DNA of 64,000 bases from Providencia rettgeri (GTDB lineage Bacteria > Pseudomonadota > Gammaproteobacteria > Enterobacterales > Enterobacteriaceae): assembly GCF_041075285.1 (NCBI RefSeq), contig NZ_CP163512.1, positions 2,418,001 to 2,482,000 on the forward strand. The letters are read 5' to 3'. Within the stretch, counting starts at the first letter, position 1. Each line of letters opens with the position of its first letter. The translations under genes were made by a program, and so were the position numbers. The notes beneath the pieces were generated by a model. The model was not told where the DNA came from and did no database searches. It was given only the letters and a program-made list of their open reading frames with translations. Of this stretch, positions 37,757 through 48,987 are shown in pieces.

Positions 37757-38148
37757 TGTTTAAACTCCGCGACAATAGACTTAGGAAGCGCTGTAGGCTT
37801 CATTTTTGATGTGTCCACACAAGCAATAAGGGCATTTGCCCCACATAGCAGGTTACCTTGCAAATCAACTAACCTTTGATGAAAGGTTAATGAGGCGCGT
37901 TTCATTTCAACAAGTTGCGTCTCAACTTCCAACAGATCATCCAACCGAGCACCTTTCACAAAGTCAATTGTCATGCTACGCACAACAAAGCCAAGGTTCT
38001 CAGCAAGCATACTTTGCTGGTTGATCCCTTTATTTCGCAACATTTCTGTTCTCGCTCGTTCAAAAAATGCTAAATAGCGCGCGTGATAAACCACGCCGCC
38101 CGCATCTGTATCTTCATAATACACGCGAACAGGCCAGCGAAATAACAT
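37753..38148 (-). CDS. ybgC: Acyl-CoA thioesterase YbgC
   Basis: YbgC is a hotdog-fold thioesterase encoded with the tol genes. The catalytic segment [28 protein letters not shown] is intact. I start at ATG 38148 ([19 protein letters not shown] eight bases upstream), not at the GTG nine bases earlier. The length is 131 residues. It ends in AEFKQ with the stop overlapping the tolQ start. Confidence 0.94.
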   Translation of the reverse strand: MLFRWPVRVYYEDTDAGGVVYHARYLAFFERARTEMLRNKGINQQSMLAENLGFVVRSMTIDFVKGARLDDLLEVETQLVEMKRASLTFHQRLVDLQGNLLCGANALIACVDTSKMKPTALPKSIVAEFKQ

Positions 38149-38282
38149 ATCAACCACTCCGTCTTAGGTTAAATTAACTAACGGTGCCACTATACTCAAG
38201 ACAGTGTCAGTTTGGAATCACTTTGAAAGTAAAGATATCAAAAATAATTATGGGTCCATTGACCCACAATTAGCAATTAGAA

Positions 38283-38570
38283 TTATCTAAAGACTTGAAA
38301 AAGTCCCCAAATAAGAATGATGGCTGCTGGCAATGGGTGAAATATTGCGCGAAAGATAACTTTTTGCGGTTTAAAACCAACCCCAAAAATCATTGCAGTG
38401 CAGGTTGCCCAAATTAATAACAGGCCTTGCCATATTTGGAATGAGCTGGTTTTGGCCGCGAACATAGTTGGGTCCCACATTACCGCACCAGCGGTCACTA
38501 AAGCTAAAATAAGGATAAGGGCCCTTATCGGCCCCTTATCCAATAGCTGATAGGTTTTATCCACCAGCAT
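38283..38570 (-). CDS. ybgE: Cyd operon protein YbgE
   Basis: This 95-residue protein has about three membrane helices and the family motif MLVDKTYQLLDKGPIRALIL. Its role with cytochrome bd is not known; it is always encoded after cydX. Its ATG lies 5 bp after the cydX stop. Confidence 0.9.
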   Translation of the reverse strand: MLVDKTYQLLDKGPIRALILILALVTAGAVMWDPTMFAAKTSSFQIWQGLLLIWATCTAMIFGVGFKPQKVIFRAIFHPLPAAIILIWGLFQVFR

Positions 38571-38575
38571 TTTAG

Positions 38576-38689
38576 TTACTCACCATCTTTAGCGGCTTTA
38601 GAGTCTTCAGAGTGCTCTAACGCTAATGCTGCAATCACTGCAAAACTACAAGCTAACAGCGTGCCGAGGATCCAGGCGAAATACCACAT
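38576..38689 (-). CDS. cydX: Cytochrome bd-I small subunit CydX
   Basis: CydX is a single-helix subunit that stabilises haem d binding in cytochrome bd. The reverse strand reads MWYFAWILGTLLACSFAVIA followed by ALALEHSEDSKAAKDGE, 37 residues, the same start and size as E. coli CydX. GGAG lies upstream of the ATG. It lies between cydB and ybgE. Confidence 0.94.
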   Translation of the reverse strand: MWYFAWILGTLLACSFAVIAALALEHSEDSKAAKDGE

Positions 38690-38700
38690 AGTTATGCTCC

Positions 38701-39840
38701 TTAATACAGTGAGTGCTTGTTGCCTTCGATGAAGTTTTTATCCAAACGACCAAACAATTTGTAGTAACACCATGCGGTGTATGCCAGTACGATTGGAACA
38801 AAGATAATCGCAACCACAGTCATCACTTGAAGCGTAAACAGGCTAGAAGTCGCATCCCACATGGTCAAGCTTGCATTTGGCATGATGCTTGAAGGCATGA
38901 TGAATGGGAACATTGCTACACCACAAGTTAAAATGATACACGCGATAGTTAATGAAGAACTAACAAACGCCCAACCATTTTTATCTGCTTTACTAAACAG
39001 CATAGTCAGTAATGGCAGTGCCAGACCCAGCACAGGCAGAGCCCAAAGGATTGGATAAGCATTGAAGTTATTCAACCATGCACCTGAAGCCACTTCGACT
39101 GTTTTGTTCAGTGGGTTAGAAACAGCCAGTGTATCGATGGTTGACGTCACAACATAACCATCAATCGCCATCACTAACCAGACACCTGCACCAGCAAACG
39201 AAAGCAGAGTGACTAATGCACAGATATAAGTTGCTTTACGAACACGCAAGTACAGTTCGCCTGTGGTACGCATTTGCAGATAAGTTGCACCTTGAGTCAC
39301 AATCATCATTAAACCGACCACACCCGCTAACAGGCCATATGGATTCAGCAGACCAAACAGGTTACCTGTATAGGTTAGATACTGTTGGCTATCGATTTGC
39401 AGTGGAACACCCAGTAGCAGGTTACCAAACGCAACACCGATAACTAATGGTGGAACGAAACCACCGATGAACAGACCCCAGTCCCACATGTTACGCCATT
39501 TCGGGTTCTCCAACTTAGAACGGTAGTCGAAACCAACCGGACGGAAGAACAATGCCGCTAACACCAAAATCATGGCGATATAGAAACCAGAGAATGACGC
39601 AGCATAGACCTGTGGCCACGCAGCGAACATCGCACCACCCGCAGTAATTAACCAAACTTGGTTACCATCCCAGTGCGGTGCAACGGCGTTAATCATGATA
39701 CGGCGTTCAGTATCTGTTTTACCTAAGATAGGTAATAAGAAGCCAACGCCCATGTCAAAGCCATCCGTGACGGCAAATCCAATCAGTAATACACCGATAA
39801 GGATCCACCACACAAACCGAAGAACTTCATAATCAAACAT
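38701..39840 (-). CDS. cydB: Cytochrome bd-I ubiquinol oxidase subunit II
   Basis: CydB is the second subunit of the high-affinity quinol oxidase that reduces oxygen to water at low oxygen. The start MFDYEVLRFVWWILIGVLLIGFAVTDGFDMGVG, GNQVWLITAGGAMFAAWP and FRPVGFDYRSK match the family. About eight helices occupy the 379 residues. It lies 13 bp after cydA. Confidence 0.97.
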   Translation of the reverse strand: MFDYEVLRFVWWILIGVLLIGFAVTDGFDMGVGFLLPILGKTDTERRIMINAVAPHWDGNQVWLITAGGAMFAAWPQVYAASFSGFYIAMILVLAALFFRPVGFDYRSKLENPKWRNMWDWGLFIGGFVPPLVIGVAFGNLLLGVPLQIDSQQYLTYTGNLFGLLNPYGLLAGVVGLMMIVTQGATYLQMRTTGELYLRVRKATYICALVTLLSFAGAGVWLVMAIDGYVVTSTIDTLAVSNPLNKTVEVASGAWLNNFNAYPILWALPVLGLALPLLTMLFSKADKNGWAFVSSSLTIACIILTCGVAMFPFIMPSSIMPNASLTMWDATSSLFTLQVMTVVAIIFVPIVLAYTAWCYYKLFGRLDKNFIEGNKHSLY

Positions 39841-39853
39841 AAGTGGCTCCTAT

Positions 39854-41422
39854 TTACTGAACGTCGTGTGCAGAAGTGTTTTTCTGTTCAAAGTGGTAAC
39901 GACCGGTTTTCAGGCTACTAGGCCCTTTACGAGCGAATTTGAACATTAAGAACATTTCAGCAATTAAGAACAGTGTGTACAGACCACAGATCAGTATCAT
40001 AGAGAAAATCAGGTCATGCGTTGTCAAATTAGAGTGTGCAACCGACACCGGCAACACTTCACCAATTGCCCATGGCTGACGACCATATTCTGCAACGAAC
40101 CAACCCGCTTCAATTGCAATCCATGGTAATGGAATACTAATCAAGGCAATACGTAACAACAGTTTGCTTTTACCAATACGGTTACGAACCACTGCCAAGA
40201 ATGCCCAACCGATGATTAACAGTAACAGGCAGCCAACACCAACCATGATACGGAATGCCCAGAATAGAGGACCTACGTTCGGAATACTGTCTTTAACGGC
40301 TTGCTGGATCTGTGCTTCTGTCGCATCAACAACATTTGGTGCATATTGTTTTAACAGAAGACCGTAACCCAGATCTTTTTTGCTTGCTTCGAATGCAGCA
40401 CGCAAGTCAGGATCTTTGTTACCCGCTAACAGCTCTTGTAACTGACCATATGCAACCATACCGTTACGGATACGCACTTCGTGTTGTTTCATCAGATCTT
40501 TCAGACCTAATACAGGCGTATCAATAGAACGAGTTGTAATAATACCCATCACCCAAGGGATCGAGATAGCAAATTTGTTTTCTTGCTTCTCAGTATCTGG
40601 CCATGCAATTAAGTTAAATGCAGCAGGTGGAGCGTGGGTTTCCCACTCTGCTTCAACAGCAGCCAGTTTGGTTTTCTGAACGTCACCCATTTCGTAACCT
40701 GATTCATCACCAAGAACGATAACAGACAGAACGGCCGCGATACCAAAGCTTGCAGCAATTGCAAAAGAACGTTTAGCAAAAGCAACATCACGACCTTTAA
40801 GTAGGTAGTAAGAGCTAATACCAAGGATAAACATTGCACCAGTACAATAACCCGCAGCAACTGTGTGGACGAACTTCACTTGCGCAACTGGGTTTAAGAC
40901 TAGCTCAGAGAAGCTAACCATTTCCATACGCATTGTTTCGAAGTTGAAATCAGCAGCAATTGGGTTTTGCATCCAACCGTTCGCAACCAAAATCCACAAA
41001 GCAGAGAAGTTAGAACCTAAAGCAACTAACCATGTTACAGCTAGGTGTTGATTTTTGCTTAAACGATCCCAACCAAAGAAGAATAAACCGACGAACGTTG
41101 ATTCTAAGAAGAACGCCATCAGACCTTCGATTGCAAGAGGTGCACCGAAGATATCTCCAACATAGTGCGCGTAGTAAGACCAGTTAGTACCGAATTGGAA
41201 CTCCATGGTCAAACCCGTTGCAACACCTAGGGCGAAGTTAATACCAAATAACTTACCCCAGAACTTAGTCATATCTTTATAAATTTGCTTGCCAGACAGC
41301 ACATATACCGTTTCCATGATCGCAAGCAAAAACGCCATACCGAGCGTTAATGGCACGAACAGGAAGTGATACATTGCGGTTAAGGCAAACTGTAATCGTG
41401 ACAGTTCGACAATATCAAACAT
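39854..41422 (-). CDS. cydA: Cytochrome bd-I ubiquinol oxidase subunit I
   Basis: CydA carries haems b558, b595 and d and the quinol site. The start [30 protein letters not shown] includes the conserved His19. The Q-loop ([18 protein letters not shown]) and [20 protein letters not shown] are present. The length of 522 residues equals E. coli. It is the first gene of cydABX-ybgE; a long regulatory region lies upstream. Confidence 0.98.
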   Translation of the reverse strand: MFDIVELSRLQFALTAMYHFLFVPLTLGMAFLLAIMETVYVLSGKQIYKDMTKFWGKLFGINFALGVATGLTMEFQFGTNWSYYAHYVGDIFGAPLAIEGLMAFFLESTFVGLFFFGWDRLSKNQHLAVTWLVALGSNFSALWILVANGWMQNPIAADFNFETMRMEMVSFSELVLNPVAQVKFVHTVAAGYCTGAMFILGISSYYLLKGRDVAFAKRSFAIAASFGIAAVLSVIVLGDESGYEMGDVQKTKLAAVEAEWETHAPPAAFNLIAWPDTEKQENKFAISIPWVMGIITTRSIDTPVLGLKDLMKQHEVRIRNGMVAYGQLQELLAGNKDPDLRAAFEASKKDLGYGLLLKQYAPNVVDATEAQIQQAVKDSIPNVGPLFWAFRIMVGVGCLLLLIIGWAFLAVVRNRIGKSKLLLRIALISIPLPWIAIEAGWFVAEYGRQPWAIGEVLPVSVAHSNLTTHDLIFSMILICGLYTLFLIAEMFLMFKFARKGPSSLKTGRYHFEQKNTSAHDVQ

Positions 41423-42213
41423 CTTGACTCCTTGCTCCTAGCAGGAAGACACCGACTTGCGGCAACCCAGCTTCCAAATTATGTTTTTAGAAAGCCTCTT
41501 AACTACCAGCAAAAAATGCCTCAAAACAACAAATAATTAACAAAATTAAAAGAACAAACGTTACTATAATAATAGTACGCCTATCTTCACACACAATAAA
41601 CTTCTTTTACGTGACTCAGATTTGAATTCTGAATTTACATCAATAATTATACTCTTTAATAGAAAATTGAGTATTTGATCGAGCACCAATTTAAGCAATT
41701 TATACAAATAAAGCTAGCTCCAATGAATTGATTTACGTCAATTTTTTTCGCATTGTTAATTGATTTGAGCTTCGGTCAATTAATAGTTATTTACTTGTTA
41801 ATACGCTGTTATTGGTATTGATATAAATGTACTTAATTTTTTCAAAGATTAACAAAAAAATATAACCTTTGTATTAAGGACTCCAAAAAAGAATATTTAA
41901 TTTATAATAGTATCTTATTTTAAAGTTATTATGAATTTTATTAATATACGAATCTAACTCAACTAAATGCCTATATTAGCTTAATTGATCCTCCCTAAAA
42001 GTTCTAAATTTGATGTGCCGCAATTTCACTATTTTTTGCATAAAGTGCGAACACCTCCCCACAATCTGATAGCGAATACCTTATTTAAGCTCGATGTCGC
42101 ATTGCTACGCCAGTTGCTATCTTTTTTAAGTATAGACACTCTTTTACATAGCACCTTATAAGTGATGCAGAAATTATATTGGCTCTTGATGTGCTTTCCT
42201 GAGCTATAGACAC
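41423..42213. other. Long cydA upstream region
   Basis: About 790 bp of very AT-rich sequence without a gene separates cydA from the sucD terminator. It contains the FNR-type site at 41728-41741 and several GTTAAT-like elements (near 41754 and 41797) that could be ArcA contacts. The region probably holds the multiple promoters of cydABX. Confidence 0.5.
41728..41741 (-). promoter_or_regulatory. FNR box upstream of cydA
   Basis: TTGATTTACGTCAA matches the FNR consensus TTGAT-N4-ATCAA at 9 of 10 conserved bases. It lies about 306 bp upstream of the cydA ATG. In E. coli, FNR and ArcA control cydAB through sites in this region. Confidence 0.6.
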
Positions 42214-42243
42214 AAAAAAACCCGTACTCAAAGGAATACGGGC
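42214..42243 (-). terminator. sucABCD operon terminator
   Basis: On the minus strand GCCCGTA pairs with TACGGG around CTTTGAG and is followed by TTTTTTT. It lies 37 bp after the sucD stop and ends the TCA operon transcript. Confidence 0.9.
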
Positions 42244-42280
42244 TTTCGCCTCTTACGATTACTCGTTATCTAGGGGCTGT

Positions 42281-43153
42281 TTACTTGTTCAATAATGATT
42301 TAACAGCATCACCGATATCTGCAAGGCTACGAACTGTTTTCACGCCTGCCGCTTCTAATGCCGCAAATTTCTCATCTGCTGTACCTTTACCGCCCGCAAT
42401 GATTGCACCAGCGTGCCCCATACGTTTACCTTTCGGTGCAGTCACACCCGCGATGTAACCGACAACAGGTTTAGTCACGTGCTCTTTAATATAAGCCGCG
42501 GCTTCTTCCTCTGCATTACCACCGATTTCACCGATCATAACGATAGCTTCAGTTTGTGGGTCAGCTTGGAATAATTTCAGGATATCAATAAAGTTTGAAC
42601 CCGGAATTGGGTCACCACCGATACCAACACAGGTAGATTGACCTAAACCTGCATCTGTTGTTTGTTTAACCGCTTCATAGGTTAGCGTACCGGAACGGGA
42701 AACGATCCCCACTTTACCTGGCATATGGATGTGACCAGGTTGGATACCAATCTTACATTCACCTGGAGTGATAACGCCCGGACAGTTTGGACCAATCATA
42801 CGAACGCCAGCTTCATCTAATTTCACTTTTACAGTCAGCATATCCAGCGTTGGGATACCTTCCGTAATAGTGATAATCAGTTTAATGCCTGCATCGATAG
42901 CTTCTAAGATAGAATCTTTACAAAATGGAGCTGGAACGTAGATAACTGAAGCCGTTGCGCCTGTAGCTTCAACCGCTTCACGCACGGTGTTAAATACTGG
43001 CAGACCTAAGTGAGTTGTGCCACCTTTACCCGGAGTCACACCACCAACCATTTGAGTTCCATAAGCAATTGCTTGTTCTGAGTGGAATGTACCTTGACCA
43101 CCAGTGAAACCCTGGCAAATAACTTTGGTGTTTTTATCGATTAAAATAGACAT
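42281..43153 (-). CDS. sucD: Succinate-CoA ligase alpha subunit
   Basis: SucD binds CoA and carries the phospho-histidine that relays phosphate to ADP in the TCA cycle. The CoA-binding Rossmann part starts [29 protein letters not shown]. The active-site His is in [13 protein letters not shown]. The length is 290 residues. Its ATG overlaps the sucC stop by one base (TAATG), so the subunits are translationally coupled. Confidence 0.98.
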   Translation of the reverse strand: MSILIDKNTKVICQGFTGGQGTFHSEQAIAYGTQMVGGVTPGKGGTTHLGLPVFNTVREAVEATGATASVIYVPAPFCKDSILEAIDAGIKLIITITEGIPTLDMLTVKVKLDEAGVRMIGPNCPGVITPGECKIGIQPGHIHMPGKVGIVSRSGTLTYEAVKQTTDAGLGQSTCVGIGGDPIPGSNFIDILKLFQADPQTEAIVMIGEIGGNAEEEAAAYIKEHVTKPVVGYIAGVTAPKGKRMGHAGAIIAGGKGTADEKFAALEAAGVKTVRSLADIGDAVKSLLNK

Positions 43154-44319
43154 TATTTAGCCTCCGCTGCTGCTACTGCTTTTTTAGCTGCGTCTGTCAG
43201 GCTGTTTGCAGCGATAATATTCAAGCCACTATCTGCCAGTTTCTTCGCACCTAACTCAGCATTGTTACCTTCTAAACGCACAACTACTGGTACATTTACA
43301 CCCACTTCTTCAACTGCACCAATGATGCCGTCTGCAATCAGGTCACAGCGAACGATACCACCAAAGATGTTAACGAAAACCGCTTTCACGTTTTCATCAG
43401 AAAGAATGATTTTAAATGCTTCAGTGACACGCTCTTTTGTCGCGCCGCCGCCAACATCTAAGAAGTTTGCTGGTGCGCCACCGTGCAATTTAACGATGTC
43501 CATCGTCCCCATTGCGAGACCCGCACCGTTAACCATACAACCGATGTTGCCATCTAATGCAACGTAGTTCAGTTCCCACTGAGCCGCTTGTGCTTCACGA
43601 GCATCTTCTTGAGATTCGTCACGCAGTTCACGGATTTCAGGTTGGCGATATAATGCGTTGCTGTCGATACCCAATTTACCATCTAAGCACACTAAGTCGC
43701 CCGCAGTACTAATAACCAGAGGGTTGATTTCTGCTAATGCTAAATCGCGCTCAAGGAACAGTGTTGCCAGCCCCATGAAAATTTTTGCAAATTGACTAAC
43801 TTGTTTGCCTGTTAAGCCTAATTTGAACGCTAATTCACGGCCTTGGAAAGGCATTGGACCCGTCAATGGGTCGATAATTGCTTTGTGGATCAGTTCTGGC
43901 GTTTCTTCAGCCACTTTCTCGATTTCCACGCCACCTTCCGTCGATGCCATGAAAACAACACGACGAGTGCTACGGTCTACAACTGCACCTAAATATAACT
44001 CTTTCGCAATGTCAGTCGCTGTTTCAACCAGAATTTGGTTAACTGGCTGACCATTCGCATCTGTTTGATAGGTAACTAAATTTTTACCTAACCAGTTTTC
44101 TGCAAAGGCTTTAACTTCGTTGATATCGCTAGTGACTTTAACGCCGCCAGCTTTACCACGTCCACCTGCGTGAACTTGGCATTTAATTACCCATGGGCCG
44201 TTGCCAATTTTTTTCGCAGCATCGACGGTTTCAGCGACTGATGAACAGGCATAACCTGTTGGTGCAGGCATCCCATAACGTGCAAACAACTGTTTTGCCT
44301 GGTACTCGTGTAAATTCAT
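43153..44319 (-). CDS. sucC: Succinate-CoA ligase beta subunit (ADP-forming)
   Basis: SucC is the ATP-grasp subunit that binds nucleotide. The start [53 protein letters not shown] and [17 protein letters not shown] are the family's motifs. The length of 388 residues equals E. coli. It is separated from sucB by 132 bp with three hairpins. Confidence 0.98.
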   Translation of the reverse strand: MNLHEYQAKQLFARYGMPAPTGYACSSVAETVDAAKKIGNGPWVIKCQVHAGGRGKAGGVKVTSDINEVKAFAENWLGKNLVTYQTDANGQPVNQILVETATDIAKELYLGAVVDRSTRRVVFMASTEGGVEIEKVAEETPELIHKAIIDPLTGPMPFQGRELAFKLGLTGKQVSQFAKIFMGLATLFLERDLALAEINPLVISTAGDLVCLDGKLGIDSNALYRQPEIRELRDESQEDAREAQAAQWELNYVALDGNIGCMVNGAGLAMGTMDIVKLHGGAPANFLDVGGGATKERVTEAFKIILSDENVKAVFVNIFGGIVRCDLIADGIIGAVEEVGVNVPVVVRLEGNNAELGAKKLADSGLNIIAANSLTDAAKKAVAAAEAK

Positions 44320-44351
44320 GATGTTCTATCCATAATTGAGTCTGAAGAGGC

Positions 44352-44441
44352 GTTTATTCGCCTCCTGCAATTGTTACTGATTTAGCAACCCGCAAGCGGG
44401 TTGCATCGGTTACTTCAGACCGGGCAGGTTATTCCCTGCCC
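44352..44441 (-). other. Three consecutive hairpins in the sucB-sucC spacer
   Basis: GAGGCG/CGCCTC (near 44347-44364), GCAACCCGC/GCGGGTTGC (44385-44404) and GGGCAGG/CCTGCCC (44422-44441) form three short stems in a 132-bp intercistronic gap. They could set the relative amounts of sucAB and sucCD mRNA by stabilising or processing the transcript. Confidence 0.5.
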
Positions 44442-44451
44442 TGTTATGTTG

Positions 44452-45663
44452 CTATACGTCCAGCAGTAAACGAGTTGGATCTTCCAGCATATCTTTGATA
44501 GCGACTAAGAAGCCGACTGACTCACTACCATCGATTAAACGATGATCATAAGACAGCGCTAAGTACATCATAGGAAGAATCTCTACCTTACCATTTACAG
44601 CCATCGGGCGGTCTTTAATGGCATGCATGCCTAAAATCGCGCTCTGTGGTGGGTTAATGATAGGTGTAGACATCAGAGAACCAAATACGCCACCATTAGT
44701 AATAGTGAAGTTACCGCCGGTTAAGTCTTCAACAGTTAATTTACCGTCACGACCTTTCACAGCCAGTTCTTTAATTTTCTTCTCAATATCAGCCATGCTC
44801 ATTGCATCGACATCACGCAATACTGGGGTGACCAGACCACGAGGTGTGGATACTGCAATACTGATATCAAAGTAGTTATGATAAACCACATCGTCGCCAT
44901 CAATAGACGCGTTCACTTCTGGATAGCGTTTCAGGGCTTCAACCGCAGCTTTCACATAGAAAGACATAAAGCCTAAACGTACACCATGACGTTTTTCGAA
45001 TGCTTCGCCATATTGTTTACGTAAGTCTTTAATCGGTTGCATGTTGATTTCGTTAAACGTGGTCAACATCGCTGTGGTATTTTTCGCTTCTAACAAGCGC
45101 TCAGCAATACGTTTGCGCAAACGCGTCATTGGAACACGTTTTTCGCTACGATGTGCTAATGGAGCCTGTGGTGAAACAGGTGCAGATGCTGCTGGTGCCG
45201 CTGATTTGTTTGCAGACAAGTGTTTTTCAACATCTTCACGCGTTAAACGACCACCAACACCCGTGCCTTTAATATCCGCAGGGTTCAAGTCATGTTCTGC
45301 AATTAGGCGACGAATTGCTGGGCTCAGCGCATCGTTGCTTTCTGTTTCCAGACTTGCAGTTTGACGTTGTGCAGGCGTTGCTTGTTGTGGCTCTTTCACT
45401 TCAGCAGGAATACCCGTGCTATCACCTAAACGAATGCGACCTAACAGCTGTTTAGATAATACTGTTGCCCCTTCGTCTTCAACGATAGCTTCTAATACGC
45501 CCGCTTCGCTCGCTGGCACTTCCAGTACCACTTTATCTGTTTCGATCTCAACCAGAACTTCATCACGCTGAACACTGTCACCTGGTTTTTTATGCCATGT
45601 GGCAACCGTAGCATCTGCAACGGATTCAGGAAGATCGGGAACAAGAATTTCTACGCTACTCAT
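44452..45663 (-). CDS. sucB: 2-oxoglutarate dehydrogenase E2 (dihydrolipoyl succinyltransferase)
   Basis: SucB is the core of the 2-oxoglutarate dehydrogenase complex. One lipoyl domain carries the lipoyl Lys in [19 protein letters not shown] peripheral-subunit-binding domain follows ([33 protein letters not shown]), then the acyltransferase core with SYDHRLIDG. The length is 403 residues. It lies 14 bp after sucA. Confidence 0.98.
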   Translation of the reverse strand: MSSVEILVPDLPESVADATVATWHKKPGDSVQRDEVLVEIETDKVVLEVPASEAGVLEAIVEDEGATVLSKQLLGRIRLGDSTGIPAEVKEPQQATPAQRQTASLETESNDALSPAIRRLIAEHDLNPADIKGTGVGGRLTREDVEKHLSANKSAAPAASAPVSPQAPLAHRSEKRVPMTRLRKRIAERLLEAKNTTAMLTTFNEINMQPIKDLRKQYGEAFEKRHGVRLGFMSFYVKAAVEALKRYPEVNASIDGDDVVYHNYFDISIAVSTPRGLVTPVLRDVDAMSMADIEKKIKELAVKGRDGKLTVEDLTGGNFTITNGGVFGSLMSTPIINPPQSAILGMHAIKDRPMAVNGKVEILPMMYLALSYDHRLIDGSESVGFLVAIKDMLEDPTRLLLDV

Positions 45664-45677
45664 TTTCTATCCTTTAA

Positions 45678-48491
45678 TTATTCAATGTTCAAAGCGTCAT
45701 TAACCAGAGCTTTTTGTTGCTCTAAGTGTACGGACGTATAGCCAACTGCTGGAGATGAAGAAGCAGCTCGACCTGCATAACGTAAAGTTGCCCCTGCTGG
45801 GATAGCTTCACGGAAATTATGTTGACTGCAATACCAAGCACCTTGGTTTAATGGCTCTTCTTGACACCATACAAAGTCTTTCACATGGTTAAATTGCGCC
45901 AACGCGTTTTGGATATCTTCGTGTGGGAACGGATACAGTTGTTCAATTCGCACGATAGCCACGTCAGTTTGTTCATTCTTACGACGTTGTTCTAACAAAT
46001 CGTAATAGACCTTTCCTGAACACAGAATGACGCGTTTCACATTTTTCGGATTGATTTCATCGATTTCACCGATAACTGGTTCAAATGTTCCATTCGCCAG
46101 TTCTTCCATGCTAGACACCGCTAATGGGTGACGCAGCAGAGATTTTGGTGACATCACAATCAGAGGACGACGCATGCCTCGCAGGGCTTGACGACGTAAC
46201 ATGTGATAAACCTGAGCCGGTGTTGACGGCACACACACTTGCATATTTTGGTCAGCACACAGTTGCAGGTAACGTTCTAAACGTGCAGATGAGTGCTCTG
46301 GGCCTTGGCCTTCATAACCATGAGGCAGTAACATCACCAGTCCACACATACGACCCCATTTTTGCTCACCTGAGCTAATGAATTGGTCGATCACCACTTG
46401 GGCACAGTTAGCGAAGTCACCAAATTGTGCTTCCCAAATAGTCAGTGCACGTGGTTCGGTGGTTGCATAACCATATTCGAACGCTAATACCGCATTTTCA
46501 GTCAGAACAGAATCCCAAACGTTAAACACGCCTTGGCCGTTATGAATATTTTGCAGTGGAACGTAAACAGAACCGTTAGTTTGGTTGTGAATAACCGCAT
46601 GGCGATGGAAGAAGGTTCCGCGTCCCGCGTCTTCACCTGATAAACGCACTGGGATGCCTTCATCAACCAAGGTTGCATACGCTAAAGTCTCCGCTGCCCC
46701 CCAGTCGAGTAATTTCTCACCTTTCGCCATCTCTGCGCGGTCAGCATAGATTTTCTCAACACGAGATTGGGCAACAACGCCTTCAGGGATAGTACTGACT
46801 TTTACTGCCAGATCTGTTAAGCGTTTGATATCAAATGTTGATTTGTAGGATGCATCCCATTCATGGTTCAAATACGGAGCCCATGTGTATGAGTTCAGCC
46901 CCATTTCACGGTACTCTTCAACCACACAGTCACCTGCATCTAATGCATCGCGGTACAGGTTAACCATTTCAGTCACATCATTCGCACTTAATACGTTCTC
47001 TGCGATTAAGCGGTCTGCGTAAATTTTACGCGGCGTTGGATGCTGTTTGATTTTTTGGTACATCACTGGCTGTGTTGCACTTGGCTCATCCGCTTCGTTA
47101 TGGCCATGACGGCGGTAACACACTAAATCGATCATCACATCGCGTTTAAATGTATTACGGAAATCCAGCGCTAAACGTGTCACAAAAGCCACTGCTTCTG
47201 GATCGTCTGCATTCACGTGGAAAATTGGTGCCTGCACCATCTTCACGATGTCAGTACAGTATTCAGTTGAACGTGTGTCTTTTGGATTTGACGTGGTAAA
47301 ACCAATTTGGTTATTAATCACGATACGTACGGTACCGCCCACCTCATAACCCCGTGCCTGGGACATGTTCAGTGTTTCTTGCACAACACCTTGACCAGTT
47401 ACTGCTGAGTCACCGTGAATAGTGATTGGCAGAACCATGTTACTGCGACCTTCATCTAAACGGTCACGACGCGCACGCACAGAACCGATAACCACTGGGC
47501 TAACGATTTCAAGGTGTGATGGGTTAAACGCTAGCGCTAAGTGAACGCGTGAACCTGCGGTTTGAAAGTCAGAAGAGAAGCCTTGGTGATATTTAACGTC
47601 ACCCGCACTAGAGTGATCTTTATGTTTACCTGCGAACTCATCAAATAATTCGCCCGGTTTTTTACCTAAGATATTAACCAGTACGTTTAAGCGACCACGG
47701 TGGGCCATACCCAGAACAACTTCACGGGTATCTTGTTTGCCTGCGTGGTGGATTAAGTCTTTCAGCATTGGGATCAGTGAATCACCACCTTCCAATGAGA
47801 AACGTTTTGCGCCCGGGAATTTTGCCCCAATGTAGCGCTCAAGACCTTCAGCTGCGGTTAACTCGGACAGGAAACGCTTTTTCTCTTCCGCCGAGAAAAC
47901 TTTAGACACGTCTACAGACTCAAGACGTTGTTGGATCCAACGTTTTTCTTCTGTATTCGTGATGTGCATATATTCCGCACCGATTGAACCGCAGTAAATA
48001 CGTTTCAGGTTGTCATATAGCTCGCTGAGTTTCATGGTTTCTTTGCCGATAGCAAATGAACCCACGTTGAAAGTTTCGTTGAAATCTTCTTTTGTTAAGT
48101 TATGGAACGCTGGGTCTAAATCTGGAACAGATTCACGTTTCCAAAGCCCTAACGGGTCAAGATTAGCATTTTGATGTCCGCGGAAGCGGAATGCATTTAT
48201 TAACTGCAAAACTTTAACTTGTTTTGCGTCGATAGCTGGATCGCTAACAGAGGTATGATAACGTGTAGAGTCTTTTGCTAAGCGGCGGAAGTAATCGCGC
48301 GCTTGGGAGTGGAATTGCTCACCGCTAGTGCCGAGGGCTGCACCAGGTAGTTGCTCGAAAATGGCTTTCCACTCGGCATCTACAGAGTTAGGGTCAGTCA
48401 GATAATCTTCATAGAGCTGTTCTATATAAGTCTGGTTCGCGCCTGCCAGAAAGCTTGAATCCAGCCAGTCCTTCATTACGCCGTTCTGCAT
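45678..48491 (-). CDS. sucA: 2-oxoglutarate dehydrogenase E1
   Basis: SucA is the thiamine-diphosphate-dependent E1 that decarboxylates 2-oxoglutarate. The start MQNGVMKDWLDSSFLAGANQTYIEQLYEDYL is the E. coli one. GMAHRGRLNVLVNILGK, HGDSAVTGQGVVQETLNMS, NNQIGFTTSNP and RHGHNEADEPSATQP form the cofactor and substrate sites. The length of 937 residues is normal (E. coli 933). It is the first gene of the suc set, 496 bp after sdhB. Confidence 0.98.
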   Translation of the reverse strand: MQNGVMKDWLDSSFLAGANQTYIEQLYEDYLTDPNSVDAEWKAIFEQLPGAALGTSGEQFHSQARDYFRRLAKDSTRYHTSVSDPAIDAKQVKVLQLINAFRFRGHQNANLDPLGLWKRESVPDLDPAFHNLTKEDFNETFNVGSFAIGKETMKLSELYDNLKRIYCGSIGAEYMHITNTEEKRWIQQRLESVDVSKVFSAEEKKRFLSELTAAEGLERYIGAKFPGAKRFSLEGGDSLIPMLKDLIHHAGKQDTREVVLGMAHRGRLNVLVNILGKKPGELFDEFAGKHKDHSSAGDVKYHQGFSSDFQTAGSRVHLALAFNPSHLEIVSPVVIGSVRARRDRLDEGRSNMVLPITIHGDSAVTGQGVVQETLNMSQARGYEVGGTVRIVINNQIGFTTSNPKDTRSTEYCTDIVKMVQAPIFHVNADDPEAVAFVTRLALDFRNTFKRDVMIDLVCYRRHGHNEADEPSATQPVMYQKIKQHPTPRKIYADRLIAENVLSANDVTEMVNLYRDALDAGDCVVEEYREMGLNSYTWAPYLNHEWDASYKSTFDIKRLTDLAVKVSTIPEGVVAQSRVEKIYADRAEMAKGEKLLDWGAAETLAYATLVDEGIPVRLSGEDAGRGTFFHRHAVIHNQTNGSVYVPLQNIHNGQGVFNVWDSVLTENAVLAFEYGYATTEPRALTIWEAQFGDFANCAQVVIDQFISSGEQKWGRMCGLVMLLPHGYEGQGPEHSSARLERYLQLCADQNMQVCVPSTPAQVYHMLRRQALRGMRRPLIVMSPKSLLRHPLAVSSMEELANGTFEPVIGEIDEINPKNVKRVILCSGKVYYDLLEQRRKNEQTDVAIVRIEQLYPFPHEDIQNALAQFNHVKDFVWCQEEPLNQGAWYCSQHNFREAIPAGATLRYAGRAASSSPAVGYTSVHLEQQKALVNDALNIE

Positions 48492-48987
48492 TGTGATCCC
48501 TTAAGCTTTAAAAGCTTTAGTTTTCGCCGTGGTTAACTAATCGCCGCATTTAAGCGACCTCGATAAAGGTTCTCTTGGACGTGCTTTATGCATGTTCTCT
48601 CTTTGGGAGGCCCTTTATCAGTAAGGGTTTCCCTTTTAAGGAACCTTTAAAAACTGGCTACGGTTTTTAAAGGCCCCTAAGATTACGCTTTCGTCTTCAT
48701 CTTTTGCAGTTGGCTAATTTTTTTACTTTTTACTGTTACTTTCGTTACTTTCACTTTTTTGCGCTTTTGTTATTACAACGTTTTATTTAATGCTATTTTT
48801 TATTGATGACAATGTTACTTTCTGATCACCTTTATGGATATTTGGTTTTCGCGCTTTTGTGACCTTAAGCGCTATTTAAATCAAAATATTGAGTTTACTT
48901 TACGCTTTCTTTTTAACTTATGTTTTTATTTTGTGCTATTTTTACTTAGCCCGCAGTACCAAGGCACTGCGGGTTAAAGTTTAGCGA
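48492..48987. other. sdhB-sucA spacer with hairpins
   Basis: No gene is visible in these 496 bp. A perfect 11-bp stem (CCTTTAAAAAC at 48644-48654 with 48662-48672) and a smaller one (CCCTTT/AAGGG near 48611-48635) occur. The stretch 48710-48960 is strikingly T-rich on the plus strand. It probably contains the internal sucA promoter and a processing or attenuation site for the long sdhCDAB-sucABCD transcript. Confidence 0.5.
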
